DNA from: DASUPK01 sp963833375
GTDB lineage: Bacteria; Actinomycetota; Thermoleophilia; Solirubrobacterales; 70-9
NCBI GenBank assembly: GCA_963833375.1
Contig: CAWHXR010000004.1
Span: forward strand, 1-64,000
Length of the DNA stretch: 64,000 nucleotides
Direction: 5' to 3'
The notes under the pieces: model-generated
Seen by the model: only the letters and a program-made list of their open reading frames with translations
Database searches by the model: none
What the model was told of the DNA's origin: nothing
Shown here: positions 35,227-45,014 of the stretch, piece after piece
How positions within the stretch are numbered: the first letter of the stretch is position 1
Layout of the letters: the number at the start of each line of letters is the position of its first letter
Made by a program: the position numbers and the translations under genes

Positions 35227-36597
35227 GCTCGCCGACTACGACGTGATCGTCATCGGCGGCGGGCCCTGCCGGCGAGCACTGCGCCGGCCGCCTGGCCGAC
35301 GGCGGTCTGCGGGTTGCGATCGTCGAGCGCGAGCTGGTCGGGCGGCGAGTGCTCCTACTGGGCCTGCATCCCGTCCAAGACGCTGCTGCGCCCCGGCGAG
35401 GCGCTCGCAGGCCGCGCGCGAGGCGCCCGGGGCGCGCGAGGCGGTCGACGGGCGACGTCGACGCCGCGGCAGGCGCTCGCCTGGCGCGACTTCATGGTCT
35501 CCGACTACGACGACGCGGGGCAGGTCGCAGTGGGCTGGAGGGCGAGGGCATCGACCTGCTGCGCGGCGACGGCGCGGCATCGCCGGCCCGGGCCGGGTCG
35601 CGCGTCGGCGACGCGCGTGCACACGACCGAGCACATCGTGATCGCCACCGGCTCGGACCCGGTCATCCCGCCGGTGCCCGGCCTGCGCGAGCTCGACGGC
35701 GTCTGGACCAACCGCGAGGCGACCGGCGATCACCGAGGTGCCGCGGCGGCTGCTGGTGCTCGGCGGCGGCCCGGTCGGGCGTCGAGCTGGCCCAGGCGCT
35801 GCGCGCGGATGGGCGCGCTCGGTGGCGCTGGTCGAGGGCATGGAGCACCTGCTGCCCCGCGAGCCGCGGCCGCTCGGCGAGGCGCTCGCCGAGGCGCTCG
35901 CGCGCCGACGGCATCGAGCTCCACCTCGGCCAGCAGGTCGGCGGCGCGGCCGCGAGGACGGGCGAGTACGTGCTCGAGCTCGCCGACGGCACCGAGCTGC
36001 GCGGCGACCGCCTGCTGGTCGCCACCGGCCGCAGCCCGCGCGTCGAGGGGCTCGGGCTCGAGACGGTCGGGATCGAGCCGGGCCGCGCGCGGGATCGAGG
36101 TCGACGCCCGCATGCGCGCGGGCGACGGCGTGTGGGCGATCGGCGACGTGACCGGGATCTGGCCGCTGACCTACGTCGGCAAGTACCAGGGCCGGATCGC
36201 CGCCGCCAACATCCTCGGCGAGCCGCGCGAGGCCGACTACGCGGCGGTGCCCGCGCGTGGTGTTCACCGACCCCCAGGCCGCGGCGGTCGGGTGAGGCCG
36301 AGGGCCGCTCACGCGCCACGGCGTCAGCTCGCCGAGGTCCCGAGCACCGCGACGTACACGCGCGCGTACGACGCGAAGCCCGGGTTCATGACGCTGGTCT
36401 CCGACGGCGAGCGGCTGACCGGCGCCTACGCGGTCGGCCCGGAGGCCGGCGAGTGGCTGCAGCAGGCGACGCGTCGCGATCCGCGCGCGCGTGCCGCTGG
36501 AGGTCCTGCGACGACATCATCCAGCCGTTCCCGACGTTCTCGGAGGTCTTCCTGCACGCGCTCAGAGCTTGGGGCCAAGGTGCCGGCGCCGGCCTAG
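35213..36597 (+). pseudogene. Dihydrolipoamide dehydrogenase/mercuric-reductase-like flavoprotein (frameshifted many times)
   Basis: Intended protein about 450 residues. Segments in turn: 'LADYDVIVIGGGPAGEHC' (FAD loop, after removing one extra C near 35269), 'ELVGGECSYWACIPSKTLLRP' (redox-active CxxxxC, after removing one G near 35342), 'IVIATGSDPVIPPVPGL', 'LLVLGGGPVGVELAQAL' (NAD(P) loop), 'DGVWAIGDVTGIWPLTYVGKYQGRIAAANILG' (FAD-binding GD) and 'YDAKPGFMTLVSDGERLTGAYAVGPEAGEWLQQA'. It is a class I pyridine nucleotide-disulfide oxidoreductase. Co-transcription with the GH15 gene is likely. Confidence 0.75.
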
Positions 36598-36604
36598 GCG
36601 GACC

Positions 36605-36867
36605 ATGACGAACATAGGAGCCTCCGTCGGCTGGGGAGCCGTGATCGCGGCCAAGCCTGCTCGTGGGTGCGCTTGCGGCAATCGCACTGACGCTGCCCGG
36701 CCGGGTGGCCGACGCCAGCCCGGCCCTGACGGGACCGCCCAGGCGGTGGCGCGGGGGCTGACCTGGCCGAGATCTCGATAGCGACCATCCCCAACACGTT
36801 CTCCGAGGTAGAGGCCGGATGGCGGCGGCTCGTGGTCGGATTCATCTGCGGCTACCTGCTCAGCTAG
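36605..36867 (+). pseudogene. Small membrane protein, unknown function (frameshifted)
   Basis: ATG 36605 starts 'MTNIGASVGWGAVIAAK'. One base later in frame comes 'LLVGALAAIALTLPGRVADASPAL', a membrane helix, and after another shift 'LAEISIATIPNTFSEVEAGWRRLVVGFICGYLLS' to TAG 36867. Repaired length is about 85 residues with one or two helices. It directly follows the flavoprotein and may belong to the same operon. No family is recognised. Confidence 0.45.
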
Positions 36868-36877
36868 CTGCTTTCCC

Positions 36878-36905
36878 GTAACGCCCGGCGTGGCCCGGCC
36901 GACTA
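36878..36905 (+). promoter_or_regulatory. Putative ECF-type promoter of the EamA transporter gene
   Basis: GTAACGCC (36878-36885), 14-nt spacer, CGACTA (36900-36905), followed 29 bases later by GTG 36935. Only the first base of the -10 element differs from GGACTA. Confidence 0.55.
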
Positions 36906-36934
36906 CCGGACATCGCTCCGCTTAGGGTTGGCTC

Positions 36935-37787
36935 GTGCTCGCCATAGCCGGCGGCCTCGGTGCGGCTGTCGTGTTCGCCACGGTCACGCTCTGCAACTCC
37001 CGTTCGAGCCGGATGATCGGCGCGGCGCAGCTGCTCGCCTGGATCATGCTGATCGGCTTGGCGATCACGGGCCCTCTGGCGCTTGCGAGGGGGATCCCGG
37101 ACGGGCTCGACGCCGAAGCCGGTGGCTGGATGGTGGTTGCGGGGGTAGGCAACGTGGTCGGCCTGTTGCTGGCCTACTCGGCGCTGCGGATCGGCAACGT
37201 CAGCATCGTCGCACCGCTGGTCTCCACCCAGGGGGCGATCGCGGAGGTGATCGCGATGGTCTCCGGGAAAGCGGTCGGCCGGGACTCGGCCTGCTGCTGG
37301 TGGTGATCGCCACCGGGATCTTCCTGGCCGGGTTGGCACCGGAGGAGTCACCTGGCGCTGAAGACGAGTCCCATACTACGCAGGCGTGGCTCTATGCGAT
37401 CGGCGCCGCGGTCGCGATCGGCTGGAGCCTGTACGCGATCGGCAGAATCAGCATCGCTCTGCCCGTGGTCTGGGCGCTGCTCCCCTCCGGGTGATCGGAA
37501 CAATCGCGGTGACGCTGCCGCTGGCACTGCGGTCCGGTCTGCGGATGACTCGGCAGGCGCTGCCGCTGGTGCTGGTTGCCGGCGTCTTCGAGGTGCTGGG
37601 CTTTGCCCTGTTCGCCCTCGGTGCCCGCCACGGGATCGCGATCAGCGCCGTGCTCTCGTCTCAGTTCGCAGCAATCGCGGCTGTCGCCGCCTACGTGCTG
37701 TTCAGGGAGAGGCTCTCGAGGCCCCAGCTCGCCGGCGTCGTGATCATCGTGATCGGGGTCGGGACTCTCAGCGGGGTCCAGGCGTAG
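36935..37787 (+). pseudogene. EamA/DMT-family transporter (two frameshifts)
   Basis: Repaired length about 284 residues with about ten hydrophobic helices. First part: 'LAIAGGLGAAVVFATVTLCNSRSSRMIGAAQLLAWIMLIGLAI...VVGLLLAYSALRIGNVSIVAPLVSTQGAIAEVIAMV'. Second: 'GLLLVVIATGIFLAGLAP...AWLYAIGAAVAIGWSLYAIGRIS'. Third: 'LGFALFALGARHGIAISAVLSSQFAAIAAVAAYVLFRERLSRPQLAGVVIIVIGVGTLS'. The two internal repeats and the 'FRERLSRPQLAGVVIIVIGV' ending are typical of drug/metabolite transporters. Breaks fall near 37275 and 37490. The substrate is unknown. Confidence 0.7.
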
Positions 37788-37812
37788 AGGGCAACCGCGG
37801 ATCGCCTACCAG

Positions 37813-38737
37813 TCAAAGCAGGTCGAGCTCACGGGCGCGGGCCACGGCGCCGGCCCGGGTGGTCGCGTCGAGCTTGCGGTAGATGCCCGGAGGTGAGTCT
37901 TCACCGTGTTCTGCGAGACGTACAGCGTGTCGGCGATCTCACGCCGCGAAAGGTCGCCCGTCAGCAGGCGCAGGACCGCCAGCTCGCGCTCGGTGAGCTC
38001 CTTGGCAATCTTCGCCTTCGCGCGCGCCGCCGGTGCCTGGAAATGAGCAAGCCGCGTTCGGCGGCGCAGCACGGCGGCGACGGTCCGGGGTCGGGCAGCT
38101 GTCTATCTCTTCCCGCACCTCCTGCAGCAGCCGCCTGGCACCTCCCGTCGCCGCGCAGCTGAAGCACTCGCGCCAGCTCGAGCAGGCCGGCGGCGATCTC
38201 GAGTCGCCGGCGCCGCGCCGGGCAAGCTCCACCGCACGCGTGCCTCGGCCTCGGGTCGATGACTCTCCCTCCGCCTCGGCGGCCCGCGCCCTTGCCAGGT
38301 GCCCCACCATGAGCACGAAGTGCTCGCTGAAGTCGGGGCCTCGCGCAACGGTCGCCAAAGAGCCGAACCGTTCCGCCTCCCTTCCCTCTCCGGCATCGGC
38401 TGCGATCAGCCGAGGTACGAGCGCGTAGGCGTGGCCGAGATCGTTGCTGGCCTCTCGGTGAGCTCGATGCCTGATGCAGCCTGGCGGACGCCTGATCGGC
38501 CTCTCCGCTCCAGTAGAGCGCCACGCCGAGGATCAGCTCGGCCACCATGTGGGGGAATGACTCGTCGCGTCGGTCAGCGGCAGGACATCGAGTGCGGCGC
38601 TCCTCGACCGCCCGAGTGATCCGTCTTGAACGTAGACGGCCTGCAGCACGCGATTTCCGCGCGAGCGGCTCGGGCGACTCGCGGCCGAGGCCGACGCGGA
38701 CTCGACCAAGCGCGCCTCCACGAGCTCGCCGATCGAG
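37813..38737 (-). pseudogene. LuxR-family transcriptional regulator, C-terminal part (frameshifted and cut at its 5' side)
   Basis: The C-terminus is a LuxR/GerE helix-turn-helix: 'LTERELAVLRLLTGDLSRREIADTLYVSQNTVKTHLR', then after a one-base shift 'IYRKLDATTRAGAVARARELDLL' to the stop at 37813. Upstream fragments ('VAELILGVALYWSGEADQASARLHQA', 'LLELARVLQLRG') look like the helical TPR-type region of MalT/LAL regulators. The 5' side runs into the G/T-rich block from 38738, so the N-terminal ATPase/sensor part is missing. Confidence 0.6.
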
Positions 38738-39600
38738 GGTAGGGGTGGGAGTATGCGCGGTTAGGGTGCGGGGTGATGCGAGTGCTGAGTGGGGCGGTGA
38801 ATAGTGTTAGTGGGGGTGAGCTGCGGGTGGTGATGCGGTGGTACAGCGTGATTGATGCTGCGCGCTGCTGAGTTACGGGCGTGGTGTAGCTGGTGCTGCG
38901 GGTGAGGTTAGCTTAGCTTTGTGGGCAGCTGCGTATAGCGGTGGTAGCGGTTAGGTGTGAGTGTGGTGAGGGGGTGAGGAGAGGTTGTGACTTGAGTGGG
39001 TAGAGGTGGCGGAGCTGTGTTGGATGCTGCTAGGGGTGCAGAGCTGTGAGCATGAGCTGCGAAGCAGGTAGTTGGAGCTGTGGGTTGGTGCGAGGATTGC
39101 TGGAGAGGTAGTGAGATGTGTGGTGTACGGTGAATGACTCGATGAACTGCTTGGGTGGGTGGTGCGCAGCAGAGCTAGTTAGGTAGAGCTGCAGGTTACC
39201 TTGTGCGCTGCAGGCGCTTCACGCGTGGGGTGAGCGGAGGTGAGCGCGCGTTGCAGGTACATTCGTTCTGTCTCCGAAGCGTAGCGTCGCGCGGACTCGA
39301 GCGGCTCGCTGCGCGTAGCGCGTGAGGGGTAGCGGTGGCTCGGTGGGGTGAGCGCGAGATGCAGCGCGGTGGTTGTGGGTGATTTGAAGGTACGAGCGGT
39401 GCACTTCAGTTGCGTTCAGCTGGTAGTGTTAGTAAGAGCACGATTGTGGTGAGCGCGCGAGATGTTGAGCAGCAGGGGTAGCGTCACGTCGACTAGATCG
39501 ATGTTTCGAGCACGCAGCAAGCGGTGCTCGCGAAGCGGGCTCGAGGGTGCGACGGCGGATGAATCCGACTCCGCAGGGTGCCTTTGTGCTGTCAGCGAGA
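38738..39600. other. G/T-rich block without genes
   Basis: The plus strand suddenly becomes rich in G and T with very little C runs or codon structure ('gtgggtgaggttagcttagc' style text). All frames are full of stops, and no open frame above 60 codons exists between about 38.81 and 39.21 kb. Composition and lack of codon bias differ sharply from everything else in the window. It looks like noise from poor reads rather than chromosome. Confidence 0.6.
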
Positions 39601-39904
39601 GCTAGGCGAACTCGCGCTCTCTGCGGCGATGCGGCCACTCGACAGAGGGTGTTTCGTATCGGTGGGGTCTCGTCAGGGTGACGGTGCGCGGGCGCTGGAT
39701 GAGGGCATCGACCAGCCGGCCGGGTACGTGCTCCGGCGGACCTCGGGATGTGAACCTTGGTGCGGCAAGCACGCTGCCGGAGTCGGGCGCTTGGAGCTCA
39801 GCGAGCTCAGCCACCGTCCGAGCTTATCCAACCCCACGCAAACAGCGGCTTTTTGCACTTGGTGCTGCCTAAACGCTACGCGGATCGGATCGGAGCGCGC
39901 CCCT
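39601..39904. other. Uncertain stretch next to the noise block
   Basis: Base composition returns to normal GC, but the short frames here are not recognisable and the stretch lies inside the error-rich block. I see no gene that I can support. Confidence 0.4.
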
Positions 39905-40384
39905 CTAGGCCTCAGCCCCATTCCTCCCATTGAGCAGCTCGTAGGCGATGCCGGTGGCGACCGCGTACACGGTGTGGTGAAAGGCGTCGATCGCGATCTC
40001 TTCTTGAGGCCAGAAGATCGACGGCGGCGCGATGTCGAGCGCCGGGAAGCGTGACCTGGGCGCTGCTGCAGATCGGCTGCGCCGTGGGCTGCGGTCGCCT
40101 TGTGCGGCGGCAGGCCGGCGGCGCCGAGCAGGCCGCGCACGACGCCCCAGCCGGTGCCGTAGCCCCAATGGGAGAGGTCGTTGAAGCGGGCCTGCGCGAT
40201 GGTCGTCCTCGAACTAGGCGATGCCGAGCGCCTTGGCCGTGGCGCGCGCGGGCGCGGTGCTCGGCTCGCGCCCGCGCAGCTCGCGCCTCGAGCGTGCTCG
40301 GAGACGGTCATCGCAGCGGTGCCGGCAAAGCCGGCGACCAGGCCCTTGCCGATGCTGCTTGCAACTCTTCTCCGCGGTCTTCAT
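39905..40384 (-). pseudogene. Small integral membrane protein, unknown function (frameshifted)
   Basis: Intended length about 160-170 residues. ATG 40384 overlaps the GMC oxidoreductase stop (ATGA). Segments: 'MKTAEK', 'GLVAGFAGTAAMTVSEHARG', 'ARFNDLSHWGYGTGWGVVRGLLGAAGLPPHKATAAHGA', 'LPALDIAPPSIFWPQEEIAIDAFHHTVYAVATGIAYELLNG'. The pattern of a GTAAMT helix plus 'HWGYGTGWG' and a late His-rich helix is seen in small conserved membrane proteins of unknown role. It is the last gene of the SDR-cyclase-GMC operon. Confidence 0.55.
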
Positions 40385-42009
40385 GAGTGAACCTCCACGT
40401 GGCTTGGCGTTGCCTTCGGCGTGCCATCGCGGCTGCCGGTCGTCGCGCCCGAGCCGCTCGAGCAGGTGATCGCCGACGCGCAAGCGCGTTCGCCATCGCC
40501 GTCAGGGCCGGGTTCACCGCGCTGCACGAGGGGAAGAAGCTCGTGTCGACGACGTAGAGGTTGTCGAGGTCGTGCGCCTTGCAGTTGACGTCGAGCGCGG
40601 ACGTCGCCGGGATCGCGCGCCGAAGCGGACCGTGCCGCACTGGTGGGCGACGCCGGCGATCGGGATGCGCTGGTCGCGGATCGACCAGCTCGGGATCAGC
40701 GGTGTCGTGGCAGCCGAGCGGCCCGAGCAGCCCCTTGAGCTTGCGCGAGCAGCCGCTGGTGCGGCTCGAGGTTGTGGTAGGTCTTGGCGACGTGGATCGC
40801 GCCCGTCGCGGTCGAGCGTGACGCGGTTCTCCGGGTGCGGGAGGTCCTCGGTGGTGAGCCAGAAGTCGATCGCGTGCCGGGCGACGTAGTCGAGCGCGAG
40901 GCCGGGGGCAAACCGCGGGTGCGCCCGGCGCGCAGGATCTCGCCGTCGGTCTTGCCGAGCATCTGGATGTGCCCGAGCGGGAGGTCGAAGTCGTCGCGCG
41001 CCCCAGTAGTAGTCGTTGATGCCGAGGGTCTTCTGGAACCTCGTCGTGTTCGGCGTCTGCGAGATCGCGATCACGGCCGAGTTGATGTGGGCCATGTAGT
41101 GGCGGCCGACGACGTCGGAGGAGTTCGCGAGCCCGTTGCGGGTGCTGGTCGCTCGCCGAGCGCAGCAGCAGCACCGCGGAGTTCATGGCGCCGCAGGAGA
41201 CGACGACGATGTCGCGCGCGGTAGACCTCGTCGGCGCCGCGGCGCTCGACGACGACACCCGGCTGACCGAGCCGCCGGACGGCGTCCGTCTCGAGCCGCT
41301 GCGACCTTCGAGTGCGTCACGAGCGTCGACGTTCTCGTGCTCGAGCGCGGGCCGGACGCAGCGCACGTGCGCGTCGGCCTTGCCGTCGACGAGGCACGGG
41401 AAGCCGTCGAAGCGGTTGCAGCGAACGCAGCGCCCCGCTTCGGGGTCCGACTCGTCGAGGTCGACGCCGACCGGCAGGTGGAACGGGTGATGGCCGGTGC
41501 GCTCGAAGTCGTCGTGGAGCTGCTGGATGCGCGGCTCGTGCGTGACGGCCGGATACGGGAACGGACCCGAGCGCCGGCGGCTCGGTCGGATCCTCGCCGC
41601 GCCTGGCCGTGGACGAGATAGAGGCGCTCGGCCTCGGTGTAGTACGGCTCGAGGTCGTCGTAGGAGAGCGGCCAGGCCGGCGAGATACCGCCGTGGTGCC
41701 GGACCTCGCCGAAGTCGCGCTCGCGCAGCCGGAAGAGGATCGCGCCGTAGAACTTGGTGTTGCCGCCGACGAAGTAGTGCTGGCCGGGCTTGAATGGCGT
41801 CGCCGTCCTTGTCGTACCAGAGCTCGCTCGTGCCAGGTAGCGCTCCTTGCGGAAGACCGCGCGGCTGTCCCAGTTCTCCGGCTCGCGCGGCAGGTAGCCG
41901 CCGCGCTCGAGCAGCAGGATCCGCTTGCCGCGACGGCGCCAGCCGGTGGGCGAGCGTGCCGCCGCCCGCGCCGGTGCCGATGATGATCACGTCGTAGTGC
42001 TCCTGGCAT
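40381..42009 (-). pseudogene. GMC family FAD oxidoreductase (frameshifted many times)
   Basis: Intended length about 530 residues. With one extra base removed after ATG 42009 the start reads 'QEHYDVIIIGTGAGGGTLAHRLA', the FAD-binding loop of glucose-methanol-choline oxidoreductases. Later parts: 'LPVGVDLDESDPEAGRCVRCNRFDGFPCLVDGKADA', 'DIVVVSCGAMNSAVLLLRSA', 'VHQCGTVRFG' and 'LDNLYVVDTSFFPSCSAVNPALTAMANALRVGDHLLERL' (C-terminal flavin-site block). The CxxC plus downstream Cys resembles the choline-dehydrogenase-like branch with an inserted cysteine cluster. It would oxidise an alcohol; the substrate is unknown. It lies between the cyclase and a small membrane protein. Confidence 0.7.
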
Positions 42010-42020
42010 TGCGTTCCTCC

Positions 42021-42863
42021 TCAGACGAGGGCGATCGGTGAGGTCCAGGCGCCGGTGGCGCCGCGGAGCTTCGGGTGGGTGAGGATCAGCGCGAACTCCC
42101 GCACGCCGTCGGCGGCGAGCTCGCGCGGTGTCGAGGTTCTCGACGACGAAGACGCCGTGGTCGGACGTTGAGCATCTGCGGCACCTCGAACGGCCGGTCG
42201 GGATCCTCGGCCGGCACCGGGCCGTAGCTCCAGGTGTCGCAGCCGGTGAGCGCGACGCCGTGCTCGACCAGCCAGTCGGCCACGTCGTAGCCCGGGCCCG
42301 GCTCGCCCGGCGAGGTAGCGCTCGGGATCGTCCCAGTGCGCGCCCCAGCCGGTGTGGAAGAGCACCGCGTCGCCCGGCTCGGGCTCGATCCCGGCCAGCG
42401 TCGTCGACGCGTGATCACGTCCCCGGGCCGAGGCCGCGGCCGGAGACGTCGACGAGCCAGCCGCGCGTGACGATCTGCGGGACCGTCTCGACGCCGAGCC
42501 GCATCACGCCGGCGGTGCCGGCGAGCTCCGCGACGCGTCCAGCCGTTGTAGCCGCGGTCGCCGATCTGGAGGTGGCTGAGCGCGTCGAGGTGGGTGCCGA
42601 GCTGCATCGTCGCCGGACGACCTGCTCGGTGACCCAGTTGACCTGGTTCTCCCCCACCGGCTCGCCGCGTTCGCGTGGTGGGCCGTGGTGACGAGCGTCT
42701 GGCGGAAGAAGCGGCCCGGGAACACCGGGACCTCCTCGTCGAGCACCCGGCCGAGGTCGTACAGCCGTCCCTCGCGGACGAGGGCGAGCGCCGCAAGCCG
42801 CTTCGCCTCGTCGACGTGGTTGAGCATGCCGAGCTGGTCGTCCTCCCGAACGGGGACGGCCAC
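42021..42863 (-). pseudogene. Cyclase family protein (kynurenine formamidase-like hydrolase; frameshifted)
   Basis: Intended length about 280 residues. Segments: 'HVDEAKRLAALALVREGRLYDLGRVLDEEVPVFPG', 'MQLGTHLDALSHLQIG' (metal-binding HxDxxSH), 'VLFHTGWGAHWDDPERYLAGEPGPGYDVADWLVEHGVALTGCDTWSYGPVP' and 'LAADGVREFALILTHPKLRGATGAW'. These are marks of the cyclase/formamidase hydrolase family (Pfam Cyclase). The start is uncertain: ATG 42863 or a GTG near 42889 overlapping the SDR stop. It would hydrolyse an amide, lactone or similar bond in the operon's pathway. Confidence 0.7.
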
Positions 42864-42884
42864 CAGCGTCCGGCGTCGCGTCGG

Positions 42885-43740
42885 TCACTCCGAGGACCAG
42901 GGCTCGCGGAAGCTCGGGAACAGGGTCAGGCCGCCGTCGACGAAGAGCGTCTGGCCGGTGATGTAGGCGGCGTCGTCGGAGGCGAGGAAGCAGGTCACAC
43001 CGCGCCATCTCGTCGGCGTCGCCGGCGCGCTCCATCGGGATGTGGCTCTCGACCATGCTCGCGCTTCACCGGGTCGTCGATCCAGGCGCGGTTGATCGGC
43101 GTGACGGTGGCGCCCGGGCCGATGCCGTTGACGCGGATGCCCGCGACCGGCGTACTCGAGCGCGAGCGTCCGGGTCAGGTTCTGCATGCCGCCCTTGCTG
43201 GTCGAGTAGCCGAGGTAGTTCGGCTTAGGGATCAGCTGGTGGACGCTCGAGACGTTGATGATCGACGCCGGGCTTCTCCTCGTCGAGGAAGTGGCTGGAT
43301 CGCCTCGCGGGCGCACAGGAAGGACGCCGCGCAGGTTGACCGCGAGGACCTTGTCGAAGTCCGCGCTGGAGAGCTCGTGGCTGGGCGCGAGATCTGGATC
43401 CCGGCGTTGTTGACCAGGACGTCGAGGCCGCCGAGCTGCTCGACCGCCTCGCCGACCATGCGCACGACGTCGTCCTCCTTGGAGACGTCGCCGCCGACGA
43501 GCACGTCGCGGACGCCCTCCTGCTGGACCTTGTTGACGCAGGCGTGCACCTGCTCCTCGGTCTCGCGCCGCCTCGTCGGGCGGGCGCAGGTAGTTGATCG
43601 CGACGTTGGCGCCGTACTCGGCGAACCGGACGGCGATCGCCTGGCCGATGCCCGGAGCTGCCGCCGGTGACCAGGACGTTCTTGCCCTTGAGGCCCCGTA
43701 GCCCCATGGTCCTCTCCGCGGTTGCGGTGGCCTCTGACAT
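42885..43740 (-). pseudogene. SDR family oxidoreductase (glucose 1-dehydrogenase-like; frameshifted)
   Basis: Intended length about 280 residues from ATG 43740. Segments: 'GLRGLKGKNVLVTGGSSG' (nucleotide loop), 'LGGLDVLVNNAGIQ' in another frame, 'INVSSVHQLIPKPNYLGYSTSKGGMQNLTRTLALEYAGRG' (catalytic Ser...Tyr-x3-Lys) and 'TCFLASDDAAYITGQTLFVDGGLTLFPSF'. It is a classical SDR. A copy of the shared promoter lies 42 bases upstream, so this gene leads the operon with the cyclase, GMC oxidoreductase and membrane protein. An AGGAGG Shine-Dalgarno precedes the start. Confidence 0.75.
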
Positions 43741-43781
43741 CTCCTCCTCCTTCTACTTGGCGAGTGCGAAGTTCGCTGCGG

Positions 43782-43809
43782 TAGTCCGGGCCGGGGTGGC
43801 GGGCGTTAC
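43782..43809 (-). promoter_or_regulatory. Putative ECF-type promoter of the SDR-cyclase-GMC operon
   Basis: Minus strand: GTAACGCC (43809-43802), 14-nt spacer, GGACTA (43787-43782), 42 bases before ATG 43740. It is an exact match to the shared motif. Confidence 0.6.
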
Positions 43810-43829
43810 AGCGGCGGGGCCGCGGGCCA

Positions 43830-44066
43830 TCAGGCGACCGCCACGCCGCCGCCCGCGACCAGCTCGGGGCCGCTCTCCGTGAGCAGGAAGGTGTCCTCGG
43901 CCTTCGCACCGGTGATCGAGGGGTTCCAGGAGAAGGCCTGTCCGGTCTCGATCTGGACCTCGGAGGCCGGGGTCGCGGTCACCTCTCGCGAGGCGTAGCC
44001 CGGGCGCCCGCGCGCTCTATGGCGTCGAGCAGCCGGCCGCGCCGCGCCGATCGGAAGTCGCCTCAT
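43830..44066 (-). pseudogene. C-terminal fragment of an M24 metallopeptidase (Xaa-Pro aminopeptidase-like)
   Basis: The end reads 'REVTATPASEVQIETGQAFSWNPSITGAKAEDTFLLTESGPEL', the conserved C-terminal block of M24 family aminopeptidase-like proteins ('WNPSITGxKxEDT'). Only about 70 residues exist, and the N-terminal 'pita-bread' catalytic domain is absent. The frame also shifts once near 44000 ('LLDAIERAGA' lies in another frame). The ECF sigma stop abuts it directly, so a deletion or mis-join may have removed the rest of the gene. Confidence 0.55.
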
Positions 44067-44731
44067 GCCTCCGCCAGGGTCGGCTCGACGGCGCCGAAGT
44101 AGTCCTCGATCGCGGCGCGGACCCGCGTTCGGGCCCGATGGAGGAGCACGCGCTGGTTGACCTGGGTGATCTCGAGGGCGTCGCAGACCTCCTCCGCGTC
44201 CCAGCCCTCGACGTCCCGCAGGGTGATCACCGCCCTTTGGCTCTCGGGCAGCTCGTTGATCGCGTCGGCGATCACGCTTCTAGTCTCCCCCGCGAGCAGC
44301 CCCTCTTCAGGGACCGGCCAAGCCGTCGGCCCCAGGGCCCAGTGCCCCGGGTAGCGGTCGTGGCCGGGGCCGAAGAAGCGATCAGGGTCGATCTCCGAGC
44401 CGTCCTCGAAATCGGCGGCGAGGGAGGACATCGGAACGGTGCGCTGCTCCCGCTCACCCCTGCTCATCGCCGTGTTCTTCAGGATCGCGAAGATCCAGGA
44501 GCGAAGCGATGAGCGGCCCTGGAAGCGTTCGAGGCCACGGATCACTCCGATCCACGTTTCCTGGACGACCTCCTCGGCCACGGCCCGGCTGCGGACGTGC
44601 TTCATGGCGACCCCGATCAGCGAGGGGCTGTACTCGTCGACGAGCTCGGCGAAGACGCGCTGGTCGCCGTTGCGCATCGCCTCGAGCCGGGCGCGCTCAT
44701 CACGGGCCGGCTTGACCTCAGCTGACGGCAT
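44063..44731 (-). CDS. ECF-type RNA polymerase sigma-70 factor
   Basis: 222 residues. Region 2: 'VFAELVDEYSPSLIGVAMKHVRSRAVAEEVVQETWIGVIRGLERFQGRSSLRSWIFAILKNTA'. Region 4: 'AINELPESQRAVITLRDVEGWDAEEVCDALEITQVNQRVLLHRARTRVRAAI'. An insertion with 'DPDRFFGPGHDRYPGHWALGPTAW' joins them, as in ECF groups that pair with soluble zinc anti-sigma factors. Its start overlaps the 71-residue upstream gene. It is the natural reader of the GTAACGCC/GGACTA promoters, and the anti-sigma factor at 32.9-33.2 kb is a possible partner; both are inference. Confidence 0.9.
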   Translation of the reverse strand: MPSAEVKPARDERARLEAMRNGDQRVFAELVDEYSPSLIGVAMKHVRSRAVAEEVVQETWIGVIRGLERFQGRSSLRSWIFAILKNTAMSRGEREQRTVPMSSLAADFEDGSEIDPDRFFGPGHDRYPGHWALGPTAWPVPEEGLLAGETRSVIADAINELPESQRAVITLRDVEGWDAEEVCDALEITQVNQRVLLHRARTRVRAAIEDYFGAVEPTLAEA

Positions 44732-44933
44732 TGACGCTCACCAGCTCGATTCCGAAGTCCTGCAGGCGGTGGAGTAGACCGTGCAGCTGTGCCTGGTCCG
44801 AAAACCGACCGACCAGGACAGTCTGCCCGGGACGGGTCTCAACCTCGACGTCCTCGAAGGCGCTCGCCAGCCGCGGTGAGATCCGGTCCTTGACCACGAT
44901 CTCGTAGCGCGTGGTTTCGCCGGCCGTCTGCAT
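44718..44933 (-). CDS. Small conserved protein upstream of the ECF sigma factor
   Basis: 71 residues: 'TTRYEIVVKDRISPRLASAFEDVEVETRPGQTVLVGRFSDQAQLHGLLHRLQDFGIELVSVNAV'. I recall this beta-alpha-beta-like pattern (YEI.VKG..S......F....V....G.T.L.G...DQA.LHGLL..L...G..L.SV) as a widespread small actinobacterial family, often near stress or transporter genes, without a known role. It overlaps the sigma gene by 14 bases, so the two are co-expressed and could be functionally linked. Confidence 0.75.
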   Translation of the reverse strand: MQTAGETTRYEIVVKDRISPRLASAFEDVEVETRPGQTVLVGRFSDQAQLHGLLHRLQDFGIELVSVNAVS

Positions 44934-45014
44934 CGCCGGCAGTCTCCGCCCGGCCAGGGTGAGCTGTCATCACCCGCCGGCGCTTTTCACCCGGGTGAAT
45001 CCCCCGAGAGGGCG

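Noticed and set aside
38738..39600. CRISPR array, non-coding RNA or origin in the G/T-rich block
   Set aside because: No repeated unit, no dnaA-box series and no stable fold pattern could be seen; it looks like noise.
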